From: Bacteroidetes bacterium GWF2_33_16
GTDB lineage: Bacteria; Bacteroidota; Bacteroidia; Bacteroidales; UBA12077
Assembly: GCA_001768565.1 (NCBI GenBank)
Contig: MEOE01000014.1
Span: 1 to 64,000 of the forward strand
Direction: 5' to 3'
DNA length: 64,000 nt
Shown: positions 7,540-15,582 of the stretch, piece after piece
Numbering within the stretch: position 1 is the first letter of the stretch
Layout: every line of letters starts with the position of its first letter
The notes under the pieces: model-generated
Seen by the model: the letters and a program-made list of their open reading frames with translations, nothing else
The model's database searches: none
Told to the model about the DNA's origin: nothing
Made by a program: the position numbers and the translations under genes

Positions 7540-9918
7540 TTAATTATGTTCAGCAAAGTCTTTCAAATATTGTTCCAAACTGAATTCGTCGGCAAAAAGC
7601 ACCTGACGAGCTTTGCTTCCTTCAAACGGACCTACAATATTTGCTGCTTCGAGTTGGTCAATAATTCTGCCTGCTCTATTATATCCAATGGAAAATTTGC
7701 GCTGTATAAGTGAAGTTGATCCCTGTTGATGACGAACCACCAATCGGGCAGCATCATCAAATAAAGTATCTCGTTTCGAAAGATCAACATCGTTAATTTC
7801 ATCTGCTCCCTCTGGAGTAAATTCTGGTAAATGAAATGCTGTTGGGTATCCACGTTGATTTCCAATAAAATCTACAATCTTATCCAGTTCGGGGGTATCT
7901 ATAAAAGCACATTGTAGTCTTACAAGATCGCTACCAGATGTGATAAGCATATCACCACGACCAATTAGTTGATTTGCCCCGGGACTATCTAAAATGGTAC
8001 GTGAGTCTATCATGGATGAAACACGGAATGCCAATCGGGCAGGGAAGTTTGCTTTAATAGTACCTGTAATAATATTTGTTGATGGACGTTGTGTTGCAAT
8101 CACCAAGTGAATTCCAATTGCGCGAGCTAGCTGGGCAAGTCTTGTTAGAGGACTTTCAATTTCCCTGCCTGCAGTCATTATTAAATCCGCAAATTCATCA
8201 ACAATAACAACAATATATGGTAAATAACGATGTCCTAATTCAGGATTTAACCTTCGAGCGATAAACTTTGCATTATATTCTTTTATATTTCTAACACTGG
8301 CAAGTTTTAAAAGATCGTATCGTTGATCCATTTCCAAACACAACGAATTAAGTGTATAAACTACTTTTTGGGTGTCGGTTATAATAGATTCTTCTGAGTC
8401 TGGTAGTTTAGCCAAAAAATGACGTTCGATCTTCGCATAAAGTGTTAATTCCACTTTCTTTGGATCAATCATTACAAATTTTAATTGAGAAGGATGCTTT
8501 TTATATAGTAATGATGCAATAATTGCATTTAGTCCAACCGATTTACCCTGACCAGTAGCTCCAGCAACAAGCAGGTGTGGCATTTTTGCCAAATCAAATA
8601 CGAATGTTTCGTTTGAAATAGTTTTACCCAACCCAATTGCCAGATCATATTTTGTTTCGGCAAAGGTTTTAGATGAAATAATTGATCGCATTGAAACAAT
8701 CTCAGGGTTAAGATTCGGAACTTCAATACCAATCGTTCCTCTGCCAGGTATTGGAGCGATTATCCTTATTCCGAGTGCAGATAAACTTAATGCAATATCG
8801 TCTTCGAGGTTTTTAATTTTAGATATTCGAACGCCTGGCGCAGGTATTATCTCGTAAAGTGTAACTGTAGGGCCGACAGTTGCTTTTATTTTGTCGATTT
8901 GTATTTTGTAATTAGCAAGTGTTTCAACAATTTTATCCTTGTTGGCAATAATTTCGTCCTTATTTATCTGCCCGTCAGAGTTTTTACTATAATCATCAAG
9001 TAAATCGATTGTTGGAAGTTTATATTGCGATAGCTCTAAAGTAGGGTCATAATCTTTTAACTCATAGGTAATGTTTCCTGCGGTATCATCAATATTCAAA
9101 TTATCTTCAATTGTCAGCTCAATATTATTGTCTTCGGTAAGGGTAATATTAACATCAGGGGTTGAAGGTGGAGTTTTATGGGTAGTTATCAATAGTTTTT
9201 CATCAATAACTTCGTCTTCAAAGTCTTCTTTGCTTTCAACAGGGAGTTTGAATTTAGGTTCGTCATCCATGTTTTTTTCTGCAACATTTTCAGCAACCGG
9301 CTCTGATTCATTAGTCTTTGGCGATAACAACTTTTCAATAAACTTTTTTATCCATTCCAGTGCTTTGTTGGAGGTAAAAATCGCAAATGTTATAAGTAGA
9401 ACAAATAACAGAAAAGCATTACCAACTTTTCCAATTAATGCATTTAACCATTGGGAAATAAAATATCCATGTCCACCGCCTAATCCGCTTCCCAGAAATC
9501 CATTTGTGGTGCCAAATGCAAATCCAAACACAACTGAAAAGAGTATTGTGCCAATTAGCATTAATTTAATAGTCTTACGAAGCGGATAAAGCCTGAAATT
9601 AAGAAATCGTAATCCAATAACAAGTAAAATGAATGGAACACTAAAAGAAGAAATTCCAAACCATTTATTAATAAAAAGATTGGATATCCAAGCACCCACT
9701 TTTCCAGTCCAGTTTTCAACAACAATGTCAGCATTTGAAAATACATTTAAGAATTCAAAGCTCTGATCTGCCTTCCATGTAAACAAATAAGAAATAAACG
9801 CGAGTGTTAAAAACGCAGAAAGGAATATAGTGAAAATACCAAAAATGATTTTTAATCGCTCATCCGAAAAAAAAGATTTCTTTTTTCCTTTTGGTTGATT
9901 TTGTTCTTTTTTTGCCAT
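7540..9918 (-). CDS. ftsK: FtsK/SpoIIIE DNA translocase
   Basis: Septum-anchored dsDNA pump that clears and resolves chromosome termini at division. The 792 residues show an N-terminal membrane domain with about four helices (30-190), an acidic linker, an alpha/beta motor with Walker A GATGQGKS (K459) and Walker B-type DEFADL, and a C-terminal winged-helix gamma domain (last 65 residues, RKFSIGYNRAGRIIDQLE) that reads polar KOPS-like sequences. Length is at the compact end of the family because the linker is short. It precedes the lolA-like gene in the same transcript. Confidence 0.95.
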   Translation of the reverse strand: MAKKEQNQPKGKKKSFFSDERLKIIFGIFTIFLSAFLTLAFISYLFTWKADQSFEFLNVFSNADIVVENWTGKVGAWISNLFINKWFGISSFSVPFILLVIGLRFLNFRLYPLRKTIKLMLIGTILFSVVFGFAFGTTNGFLGSGLGGGHGYFISQWLNALIGKVGNAFLLFVLLITFAIFTSNKALEWIKKFIEKLLSPKTNESEPVAENVAEKNMDDEPKFKLPVESKEDFEDEVIDEKLLITTHKTPPSTPDVNITLTEDNNIELTIEDNLNIDDTAGNITYELKDYDPTLELSQYKLPTIDLLDDYSKNSDGQINKDEIIANKDKIVETLANYKIQIDKIKATVGPTVTLYEIIPAPGVRISKIKNLEDDIALSLSALGIRIIAPIPGRGTIGIEVPNLNPEIVSMRSIISSKTFAETKYDLAIGLGKTISNETFVFDLAKMPHLLVAGATGQGKSVGLNAIIASLLYKKHPSQLKFVMIDPKKVELTLYAKIERHFLAKLPDSEESIITDTQKVVYTLNSLCLEMDQRYDLLKLASVRNIKEYNAKFIARRLNPELGHRYLPYIVVIVDEFADLIMTAGREIESPLTRLAQLARAIGIHLVIATQRPSTNIITGTIKANFPARLAFRVSSMIDSRTILDSPGANQLIGRGDMLITSGSDLVRLQCAFIDTPELDKIVDFIGNQRGYPTAFHLPEFTPEGADEINDVDLSKRDTLFDDAARLVVRHQQGSTSLIQRKFSIGYNRAGRIIDQLEAANIVGPFEGSKARQVLFADEFSLEQYLKDFAEHN

Positions 9919-10028
9919 TGAAATACCTGACTAAATTATGTTAAAATAAAATTAATTCTACAGCAAAGTAAAATAAATAAAAGCAAATATAAATGTATTT
10001 TTAAGCAATCATGCAGGTATGGAAGTCT

Positions 10029-10715
10029 TTATTTTTTAAGCAATGATAAAATCTCTTCCATTGTTTTTCGGTTAATTGGAATATAACCTTCAGGGATTTT
10101 AAATTCATCAGATTCAATCTTCGATTCTACAATTTTTGTTGCAGTTAATTTCATATTCATATTATACATCTTAACCTGAAATTCGAGTAAAACTCCTTCG
10201 AGAGATCTATATGGAGTATGTGCATTTGGATTATGAATAATAATATCATTTGTATAATAAATATAGAATGGTTCTGTTTTACCGTCGGGTATTGTAACCA
10301 ATGCTTTGGTGCAATTTAAACCAGCAATATTCTTTACTTCAGTGAGTGGTTCTATTTTTATTTCAGGCACATCCTCAAAAAATAAGGATGAGCTATTAAT
10401 TACCTCACTATATTTATATTTTTTATTTAAAACCCTTACCAGTGTAATGTTTTTTTTCTCTTTTGAATTTTGAATATGAGTAAAGCTTACAATACCTGAT
10501 AAACTTTCAATTTTATTTAATGTATTATTGTTTTTAAATTTAACAGTCATTTTTTTTGGAAGTAGCCCAACAATAAAGCGATCAAGTGTGTCATCTAAAT
10601 ATTCAATGCTATAATCGATATACCCTTCTTTAATTCGGTCTTTAAATTCGATTTTTTTACAAGAAAATAACAGAATGATAATCAGGGTGATAATTATTGA
10701 AGTAGTAATTCTCAT
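10029..10715 (-). CDS. Predicted lipoprotein of unknown function
   Basis: A 228-residue protein with a lipoprotein signal: hydrophobic IIITLIIILLFSC with the acylated Cys at residue 19. The rest is strand-rich and includes a conserved-looking GLNCTKALVTIPDG followed by FYIYYTN, reminiscent of Bacteroidota GLPGLI or DUF4412-type periplasmic proteins that contain an I-x-G-[YL]-x-[CT]-x-K motif. That resemblance is by eye only. It lies 110 nt upstream of ftsK on the same strand and is probably transcribed separately. Confidence 0.6.
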   Translation of the reverse strand: MRITTSIIITLIIILLFSCKKIEFKDRIKEGYIDYSIEYLDDTLDRFIVGLLPKKMTVKFKNNNTLNKIESLSGIVSFTHIQNSKEKKNITLVRVLNKKYKYSEVINSSSLFFEDVPEIKIEPLTEVKNIAGLNCTKALVTIPDGKTEPFYIYYTNDIIIHNPNAHTPYRSLEGVLLEFQVKMYNMNMKLTATKIVESKIESDEFKIPEGYIPINRKTMEEILSLLKK

Positions 10716-10891
10716 AGCAGGTTTTTAAGGGTTTCGAAACATTTAATCGTAAAATGTGAACTAATTTAAAGAATATTGGAATAAAAACAAAGCGCCAAAA
10801 AATTATTAATCAATAATCTTGAATAATTTTGACGAAAAAGAAAAATATGCTATTAATCATATCAGGAATTTCTTTAAACACAAAATGATAC

Positions 10892-10923
10892 TTGCCAATT
10901 TGATTAAATTTTTTATAGATTTG
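10892..10923 (+). promoter_or_regulatory. Promoter of the carbamate kinase operon
   Basis: TTG at 10892-10894, a 21-nt spacer and TAGATTTG at 10916-10923. Initiation would fall near 10930, about 23 nt before the ATG at 10953. Confidence 0.65.
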
Positions 10924-10952
10924 TAGTCTTAAAAATGTAATAATATAGATTG

Positions 10953-11915
10953 ATGAAAATGAACAAATTAGCCGTAGTTGCATTAGGAGGCAATGCCTTA
11001 TTACGTGGTGACCAGGTAGGAACGATTGATGAACAAGAACAGAATACATTTGATACACTTGAAAATTTAGTGTACCTGATTAAAGAGGGTTATGATATTG
11101 TTATTGGACATGGTAATGGACCACAGGTCGGAAATATTTTAATGAGAAACGATGCAGGTGAACACATGTACAATATACCACAAATGCCACTTGATATTTG
11201 TGTGGCAGATTCGCAAGGTGGAATAGGATATATGATTGAACGTATGCTACGTAATGTATTAAAAAAACATAACATACAGAAAGAAGTAGTAACACTTGTT
11301 ACTTGTGTTGTGGTTGATAAGAACGATCCTGCATTCGCAGATCCACAAAAACGTGTTGGTAAAATCTATACTCGCGAGGAAGCTGATAAATTAATTGCTG
11401 ATAAAGGATGGATTTTCAAAGAAGAAGTAAAAGCTCAAGGTGGATTCAGAAGAGTTGTACCTTCTCCAAAACCTATTAGTATAATGAACGAGAGCGTGGT
11501 TGAATCATTGGCTCGTCAGGGAAATATTGTAATTACTGTTGGTGGTGGCGGTGTTCCTGTTTATATTGATGAAGAAAATCGTATTCGCCCTTCTGAAGCC
11601 GTTATTGATAAAGATTTAGCTTCTTCGTTATTAGCAGCAAGAATAAAAGCTGATGAATTCTATATTTTAACTGATGTACCTTATGTATATATAAACTATA
11701 AGAAACCTAACGAAGAAATTAAAGAATTCTTGAATAAGGCAGATGTTGATAAATATATGGCTGAAGGTCAGTTTGCACAAGGTAGTATGGCTCCAAAAAT
11801 TAAAGCTTGTCTGCAATTTATTGAACAAGGTGGAAAGAAAAGTGTAATTACTGAAGCTACAAAGCTTGAAGATAAAAAGTATGGTACAAAAATTACAATG
11901 GAGTACGAAGATTAA
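10953..11915 (+). CDS. arcC: Carbamate kinase
   Basis: Transfers phosphate from carbamoyl phosphate to ADP, giving ATP, CO2 and ammonia (reversible). The amino-acid-kinase fold is evident: VALGGNALL at the N-terminus, GHGNGPQVG, and the later GGGGVPV and DKDLASSLLA motifs typical of ArcC. An upstream in-frame TTG at 10950 is less likely than ATG 10953; ATG 10959 is also possible. Ornithine carbamoyltransferase follows 46 nt later, so the pair can turn citrulline into ornithine and ATP. No arginine deiminase, agmatine deiminase or antiporter gene is nearby. Confidence 0.93.
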   Translation: MKMNKLAVVALGGNALLRGDQVGTIDEQEQNTFDTLENLVYLIKEGYDIVIGHGNGPQVGNILMRNDAGEHMYNIPQMPLDICVADSQGGIGYMIERMLRNVLKKHNIQKEVVTLVTCVVVDKNDPAFADPQKRVGKIYTREEADKLIADKGWIFKEEVKAQGGFRRVVPSPKPISIMNESVVESLARQGNIVITVGGGGVPVYIDEENRIRPSEAVIDKDLASSLLAARIKADEFYILTDVPYVYINYKKPNEEIKEFLNKADVDKYMAEGQFAQGSMAPKIKACLQFIEQGGKKSVITEATKLEDKKYGTKITMEYED

Positions 11916-11961
11916 TAAATAATCATACAGAAAGAAACAATAATAATTAAAACATACAATT

Positions 11962-12966
11962 ATGGCATTTAACTTAAGAAATAGAAACTTTTTAAAAGAA
12001 CTTGATTTTACTAAAGAAGAATTAGTATTTCTTTTAAACTTATCAAAAGATTTAAAAAAAGCTAAGTATTCTGGTACTGAGCAACAAAGATTAAAAGGAA
12101 AAAATATTGCATTGATTTTCGAAAAATCTTCTACTCGTACTCGTTGTGCTTTTGAAGTTGCCGCTCACGATCAGGGAGCTCACGTTACTTATTTGGAACC
12201 AACCGGAAGCCAGTTAGGACATAAAGAAACTGTTAAAGATACTGCTCGCGTTCTTGGTAGAATGTACGATGGTATTGAGTATCGTGGATTCGGACAAACA
12301 ATTGTTGAGGAATTAGGTCAATATGCTGGAGTTCCTGTATGGAATGGTTTAACAAACGAATGGCATCCAACTCAAATGTTGGCTGATGTGCTTACTATGA
12401 TGGAACATTCTGACAGTCCTCTTGAAAAAATTTCTTATGCATATTTAGGCGATGCTCGTTTTAATATGGGACGCTCTTTATTAGTAATTGGTGCCATCTT
12501 GGGTATGGATGTTCGTATTGGTGCTCCTAAAGCATTATGGCCCGATGCAGACTTAATTAAAGATTGTAATAATATTGCGAAAACATCAGGTGCTAGAATT
12601 ACTATTACCGAAAATGCTGAAGAAGCAGTAAAAGGGGCAGAGTATGTTCATACCGATGTTTGGGTTTCAATGGGCGAACCTAAAGAAGTTTGGGCAGAAA
12701 GAATTAGTCTTTTAAAACCTTATCAAATTAACAGTGAAATTATGAAGAAAAGTGGAAATGCAAATGTAAAATTCATGCATTGTCTTCCTGCTTTCCATAA
12801 TGCCGATACAAAAGTTGGTAAACAGGTATCTGAAGATTTTGGTTTGAAAAATGGTATTGAGGTAACTGAAGAGGTTTTTGAAAGTTCAAACTCGTTGGTA
12901 TTTGATCAGGCTGAAAACAGACTACATACAATTAAAGCTGTTATGGTTGCTACATTAGGAGCATAA
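11962..12966 (+). CDS. argF: Ornithine carbamoyltransferase
   Basis: Interconverts ornithine plus carbamoyl phosphate and citrulline. The 334-residue sequence has the carbamoyl-phosphate motif SSTRTR at residues 56-61, HPTQMLAD, the ornithine-binding loop VSMG and the HCLPAFH active-site Cys motif. The VSMG loop separates it from putrescine and acetylornithine transcarbamylases. Pairing with carbamate kinase suggests a catabolic (ArcB-like) direction, while anabolic use cannot be excluded. It ends 22 nt before a strong terminator. Confidence 0.92.
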   Translation: MAFNLRNRNFLKELDFTKEELVFLLNLSKDLKKAKYSGTEQQRLKGKNIALIFEKSSTRTRCAFEVAAHDQGAHVTYLEPTGSQLGHKETVKDTARVLGRMYDGIEYRGFGQTIVEELGQYAGVPVWNGLTNEWHPTQMLADVLTMMEHSDSPLEKISYAYLGDARFNMGRSLLVIGAILGMDVRIGAPKALWPDADLIKDCNNIAKTSGARITITENAEEAVKGAEYVHTDVWVSMGEPKEVWAERISLLKPYQINSEIMKKSGNANVKFMHCLPAFHNADTKVGKQVSEDFGLKNGIEVTEEVFESSNSLVFDQAENRLHTIKAVMVATLGA

Positions 12967-12987
12967 TATCTGTATTTTAATAATTTA

Positions 12988-13012
12988 AGAGGCTTTTTTA
13001 GCCTCTTTTTTT
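12988..13012 (+). terminator. Terminator of the arcC-argF operon
   Basis: AGAGGCT (12988-12994) pairs with AGCCTCT (13000-13006) across a 5-nt loop and is followed by a T run. Confidence 0.85.
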
Positions 13013-13206
13013 GTCCTTAATTTTGATATAATCATCTATTAAGATTGCATTTTACAGGATAGATAGAAGGAGATCTTCTTCTTTGTGTTGCAAATAGGAG
13101 CTTTTATGTTGTTTGTTGATAAAAAATGCAGCAATTATCAATAATTCATTATTTAGTCAAGCGAATAGTGCTATTTTTATTGTTTAATTTAAATAACCAT
13201 AAAAAA

Positions 13207-13881
13207 ATGATGAAAAAAATTACAAAAATTTTGATTTTAATTGTCTTTGTTGCATTTGCAACAGAGTCTTTTGCTCAAAAGTTTGGATTAAAAGCAGGGT
13301 TGAACTTTGCAAATATGTTAAACAAAAATGATTATATAACCGCAAGTGATGAATACGAATCAAAAACAGGTTTTCAGGTTGGGCCAATTGTTGAGTTTCG
13401 GTTAACGAATTTATTATCGTTAGAAACTGGCGTATTATTTTCAACAAAAGGTTTTAAAACAGAAGATTCTGGAAAATTGTATGGTGTAAATTGGGAAACA
13501 TTATCAAGCTATAATCTAAATTATTTGGATATTCCTGTTTACTTAAGGGTTGGATACAATATTGGTTCGGTTAGAGTATTCGGAAATATCGGTCCTTATA
13601 TTGGAATAGCATTGTCTGGGAAAGAAAAAATAGAGCGTACTGTTGATGTTGCCACAGAAATAGATGAATATAAAATACAAATTGGCAGCGAAAAAGGAGA
13701 GGATAATATTAAACGTACCGATTTTGGCTTAAATATTGGTATTTCAGCTGCTCTTAAAGAGTATGAAATTGGGTTAAATTATGGCTTGGGCCTTGCAAAT
13801 CTATCTCCTTCAACTGATAATGGAACAGAATTTAAAAACAGGGTTTTTAGTATAACCTTCGCATATAAGCTTAGCAGATAA
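13207..13881 (+). CDS. Outer-membrane beta-barrel protein (PorT/OMP_b-brl family)
   Basis: Secreted 224-residue protein. Signal peptide MMKKITKILILIVFVAFATESFA is followed by KFGLKAGLNFANM, the opening of Bacteroidota small beta-barrel proteins, then alternating strands ending in FSITFAYKLSR with a terminal aromatic-rich strand typical of outer-membrane insertion. ATG 13207 is chosen over 13126 because it puts the signal peptide at the N-terminus. Monocistronic, with a terminator behind it. Specific function unknown. Confidence 0.75.
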   Translation: MMKKITKILILIVFVAFATESFAQKFGLKAGLNFANMLNKNDYITASDEYESKTGFQVGPIVEFRLTNLLSLETGVLFSTKGFKTEDSGKLYGVNWETLSSYNLNYLDIPVYLRVGYNIGSVRVFGNIGPYIGIALSGKEKIERTVDVATEIDEYKIQIGSEKGEDNIKRTDFGLNIGISAALKEYEIGLNYGLGLANLSPSTDNGTEFKNRVFSITFAYKLSR

Positions 13882-13902
13882 ACTTTGTTAAATATTTGAT
13901 AA

Positions 13903-13936
13903 AAGGCCTTCTTTTACTGGAAAAAGAAGGCCTTTT
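13903..13936. terminator. Bidirectional terminator
   Basis: AAGGCCTTCTTTT (13903-13915) pairs with AAAAGAAGGCCTT ending at 13934, flanked by A-rich and T-rich tracts. It sits between two convergent genes and can serve both. Confidence 0.85.
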
Positions 13937-13937
13937 T

Positions 13938-14834
13938 TTATTCAAAAATCCCAAGTGGATCAACAAATTTATTCATTACATTGCTTTTACCTGAATGCGC
14001 TGCTTTCGAAGTTATGGTCATAACGGGAGCATCAGAAAGATTAATAATCTGATGTGCAAATGCTCCAATATATGTATCGAAACCATAGTTCTCCTTATGT
14101 GTCATTATTATAATTAAATCAGCATTTTCTTTATTCGAGAATTCCAGAATATCCTGATAAGCATACGTATTTTGTTTTTTTATCAGGCTTACTTTAAATG
14201 GAACCTGTAAATCCTTGAGTTTCGATTTTAAGTGTTGTGCTTTTGCTTTAATTCTTAAGTTGCTTGTACCTCGTCCTTTAAATAATACTGAAACAAAGTG
14301 TAAATGAGCATTGCTAAGTTTGTGAAATTCAATTGCAGAATTTAACTGAAGTTCAGTATTGTCTGATAAATCAATTGGTACAATAATATTCTGTATTTTT
14401 TCTACTATTTTATTCTTAATTGTAATAACCGGACATTTTGATTCGGTTACAATGTGCGTTACTGTAGATCCAAGTATTTTGCTTTCATTCTCATCTTTGT
14501 GTTTGTCGTATAAAACAATAAAAATGGCGTTTATTGATTCAGCATACTTGAGGATTTGTTCGTGTCTTCGACCAAAAAGCACTACCGTTTCAAAACTAAC
14601 TCCTGTGTGTTTTTCAGTTATATTTTTAATATTTTGCAATGCCATTTCATTTAACTTATCTCGTAATTCTTTATTGATGATAATGTTATTCCACCAATCA
14701 TTGAATTCGATTACATTAACCAAATGAATCTTGCTTTGGGTTTGTTTAGATAATAAAATAGCTTCAGTGATAGTATTTTCTGAGTTCCCTGAGAAATCAA
14801 CAGGTACCACTATGTTATTTTGAATTTCTGTCAC
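13938..14834 (-). CDS. Tandem-domain universal stress protein
   Basis: A 298-residue protein with two UspA-like domains: residues about 5-140 (NNIVVPVDFSGNSENT start, TESKCPVITI end) and 145-275 (NIIVPIDLSDNT start, LSDAPVMTI end). The classical GxxGxxxxG-S/T ATP loop is only partly kept in both halves, so nucleotide binding is uncertain. The start codon is GTG at 14834. Function is in stress adaptation by family only. Confidence 0.85.
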   Translation of the reverse strand: MTEIQNNIVVPVDFSGNSENTITEAILLSKQTQSKIHLVNVIEFNDWWNNIIINKELRDKLNEMALQNIKNITEKHTGVSFETVVLFGRRHEQILKYAESINAIFIVLYDKHKDENESKILGSTVTHIVTESKCPVITIKNKIVEKIQNIIVPIDLSDNTELQLNSAIEFHKLSNAHLHFVSVLFKGRGTSNLRIKAKAQHLKSKLKDLQVPFKVSLIKKQNTYAYQDILEFSNKENADLIIIMTHKENYGFDTYIGAFAHQIINLSDAPVMTITSKAAHSGKSNVMNKFVDPLGIFE

Positions 14835-14896
14835 GTTTTATGAGGTTTTAGATTATAAAGCTTGAAAAACGATTTCAAATAAATATACGAATAATT

Positions 14897-15373
14897 TTAT
14901 AATAATGCTTTTATAAAATGATAAGTCATATAAATAGATGCAGCCAATTTTAAACCAACTCCCAATAAAAAACCAAGAAAAGCACCCAATCCAGCTTTCA
15001 ATGCATGATCAGATTTAGCTCCATTCATTGATTCTCCAATTATAGCACCTACAAGTGGACCAAGAATTAATCCAATGGGTCCAAGAAAAATCATACCAAT
15101 AATCATTCCTATAGTTGCACCCCACATTCCGGCTTTTGATCCACCAAATTTTTTGGTTCCCCAAATAGGAACAACATAATCGAGTATAGTTACAATAGTA
15201 GCAACAACTGCAGCAGTTATAAGAAAAGCTGTTGAATAATCTGCAAATCTTGTAAAGTGCAGTAAGAGTAATCCCAGAAAGCTTAAAGGAGGACCAGGTA
15301 AAATAGGTAAAACACAGCCCAATAATCCGGTAATAATAAAAAGAATAGCTAATACAAGTAAAATATAATCCAT
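14897..15373 (-). CDS. DUF456 family membrane protein
   Basis: A 158-residue, very hydrophobic, Gly-rich protein with about four to five membrane helices and the LPILPGPPLSFLGLLLL motif of the DUF456 family. The glycine-zipper stretch GATIGMIIGMIFLGPIGLI favours tight helix packing. No function is established. It lies 36 nt downstream of the FeoB-associated gene and might be the last gene of the feo transcript. Confidence 0.85.
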   Translation of the reverse strand: MDYILLVLAILFIITGLLGCVLPILPGPPLSFLGLLLLHFTRFADYSTAFLITAAVVATIVTILDYVVPIWGTKKFGGSKAGMWGATIGMIIGMIFLGPIGLILGPLVGAIIGESMNGAKSDHALKAGLGAFLGFLLGVGLKLAASIYMTYHFIKALL

Positions 15374-15409
15374 TTTAATATAGCATTGTTTTTTTTTAAA
15401 GATAAAAAT

Positions 15410-15571
15410 TTAAATCTTTTTTACTGATTTCAATTTATTTATTTCAGTTTTAATATCACAAGTTCCACAATTACAGGCATGTTCACTTTTCTTAAAAAGA
15501 TTTACAATTCCTATTGATGTATATACCAAAGCTGCAAATACGGCTAATAATGCGATTAATTCTTGTATCAT
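15410..15571 (-). CDS. FeoB-associated Cys-rich membrane protein
   Basis: A 53-residue ORF from ATG 15571 to TAA 15410, too short for most ORF lists. It has one N-terminal membrane helix (about residues 3-25, ELIALLAVFAALVYTSIGIV) and a cysteine cluster HACNCGTCDI, the hallmark of the small Cys-rich proteins encoded after feoB. It starts 11 nt past the feoAB stop. Members are thought to assist Fe(II) transport, like FeoC in other bacteria, but the mechanism is not settled. Confidence 0.85.
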   Translation of the reverse strand: MIQELIALLAVFAALVYTSIGIVNLFKKSEHACNCGTCDIKTEINKLKSVKKI

Positions 15572-15582
15572 AAGTTTAAAAT

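Noticed and set aside
7530..7556. LolA-like protein starting at 7556
   Set aside because: This would overlap the ftsK 3' end and precede the signal peptide by ten unrelated residues; ATG 7529 is better.
9071..9589. A 172-codon open frame on the plus strand
   Set aside because: It lies antisense to ftsK, has a Ser-rich low-quality translation and no motif; it is a frame shadow of ftsK codons.
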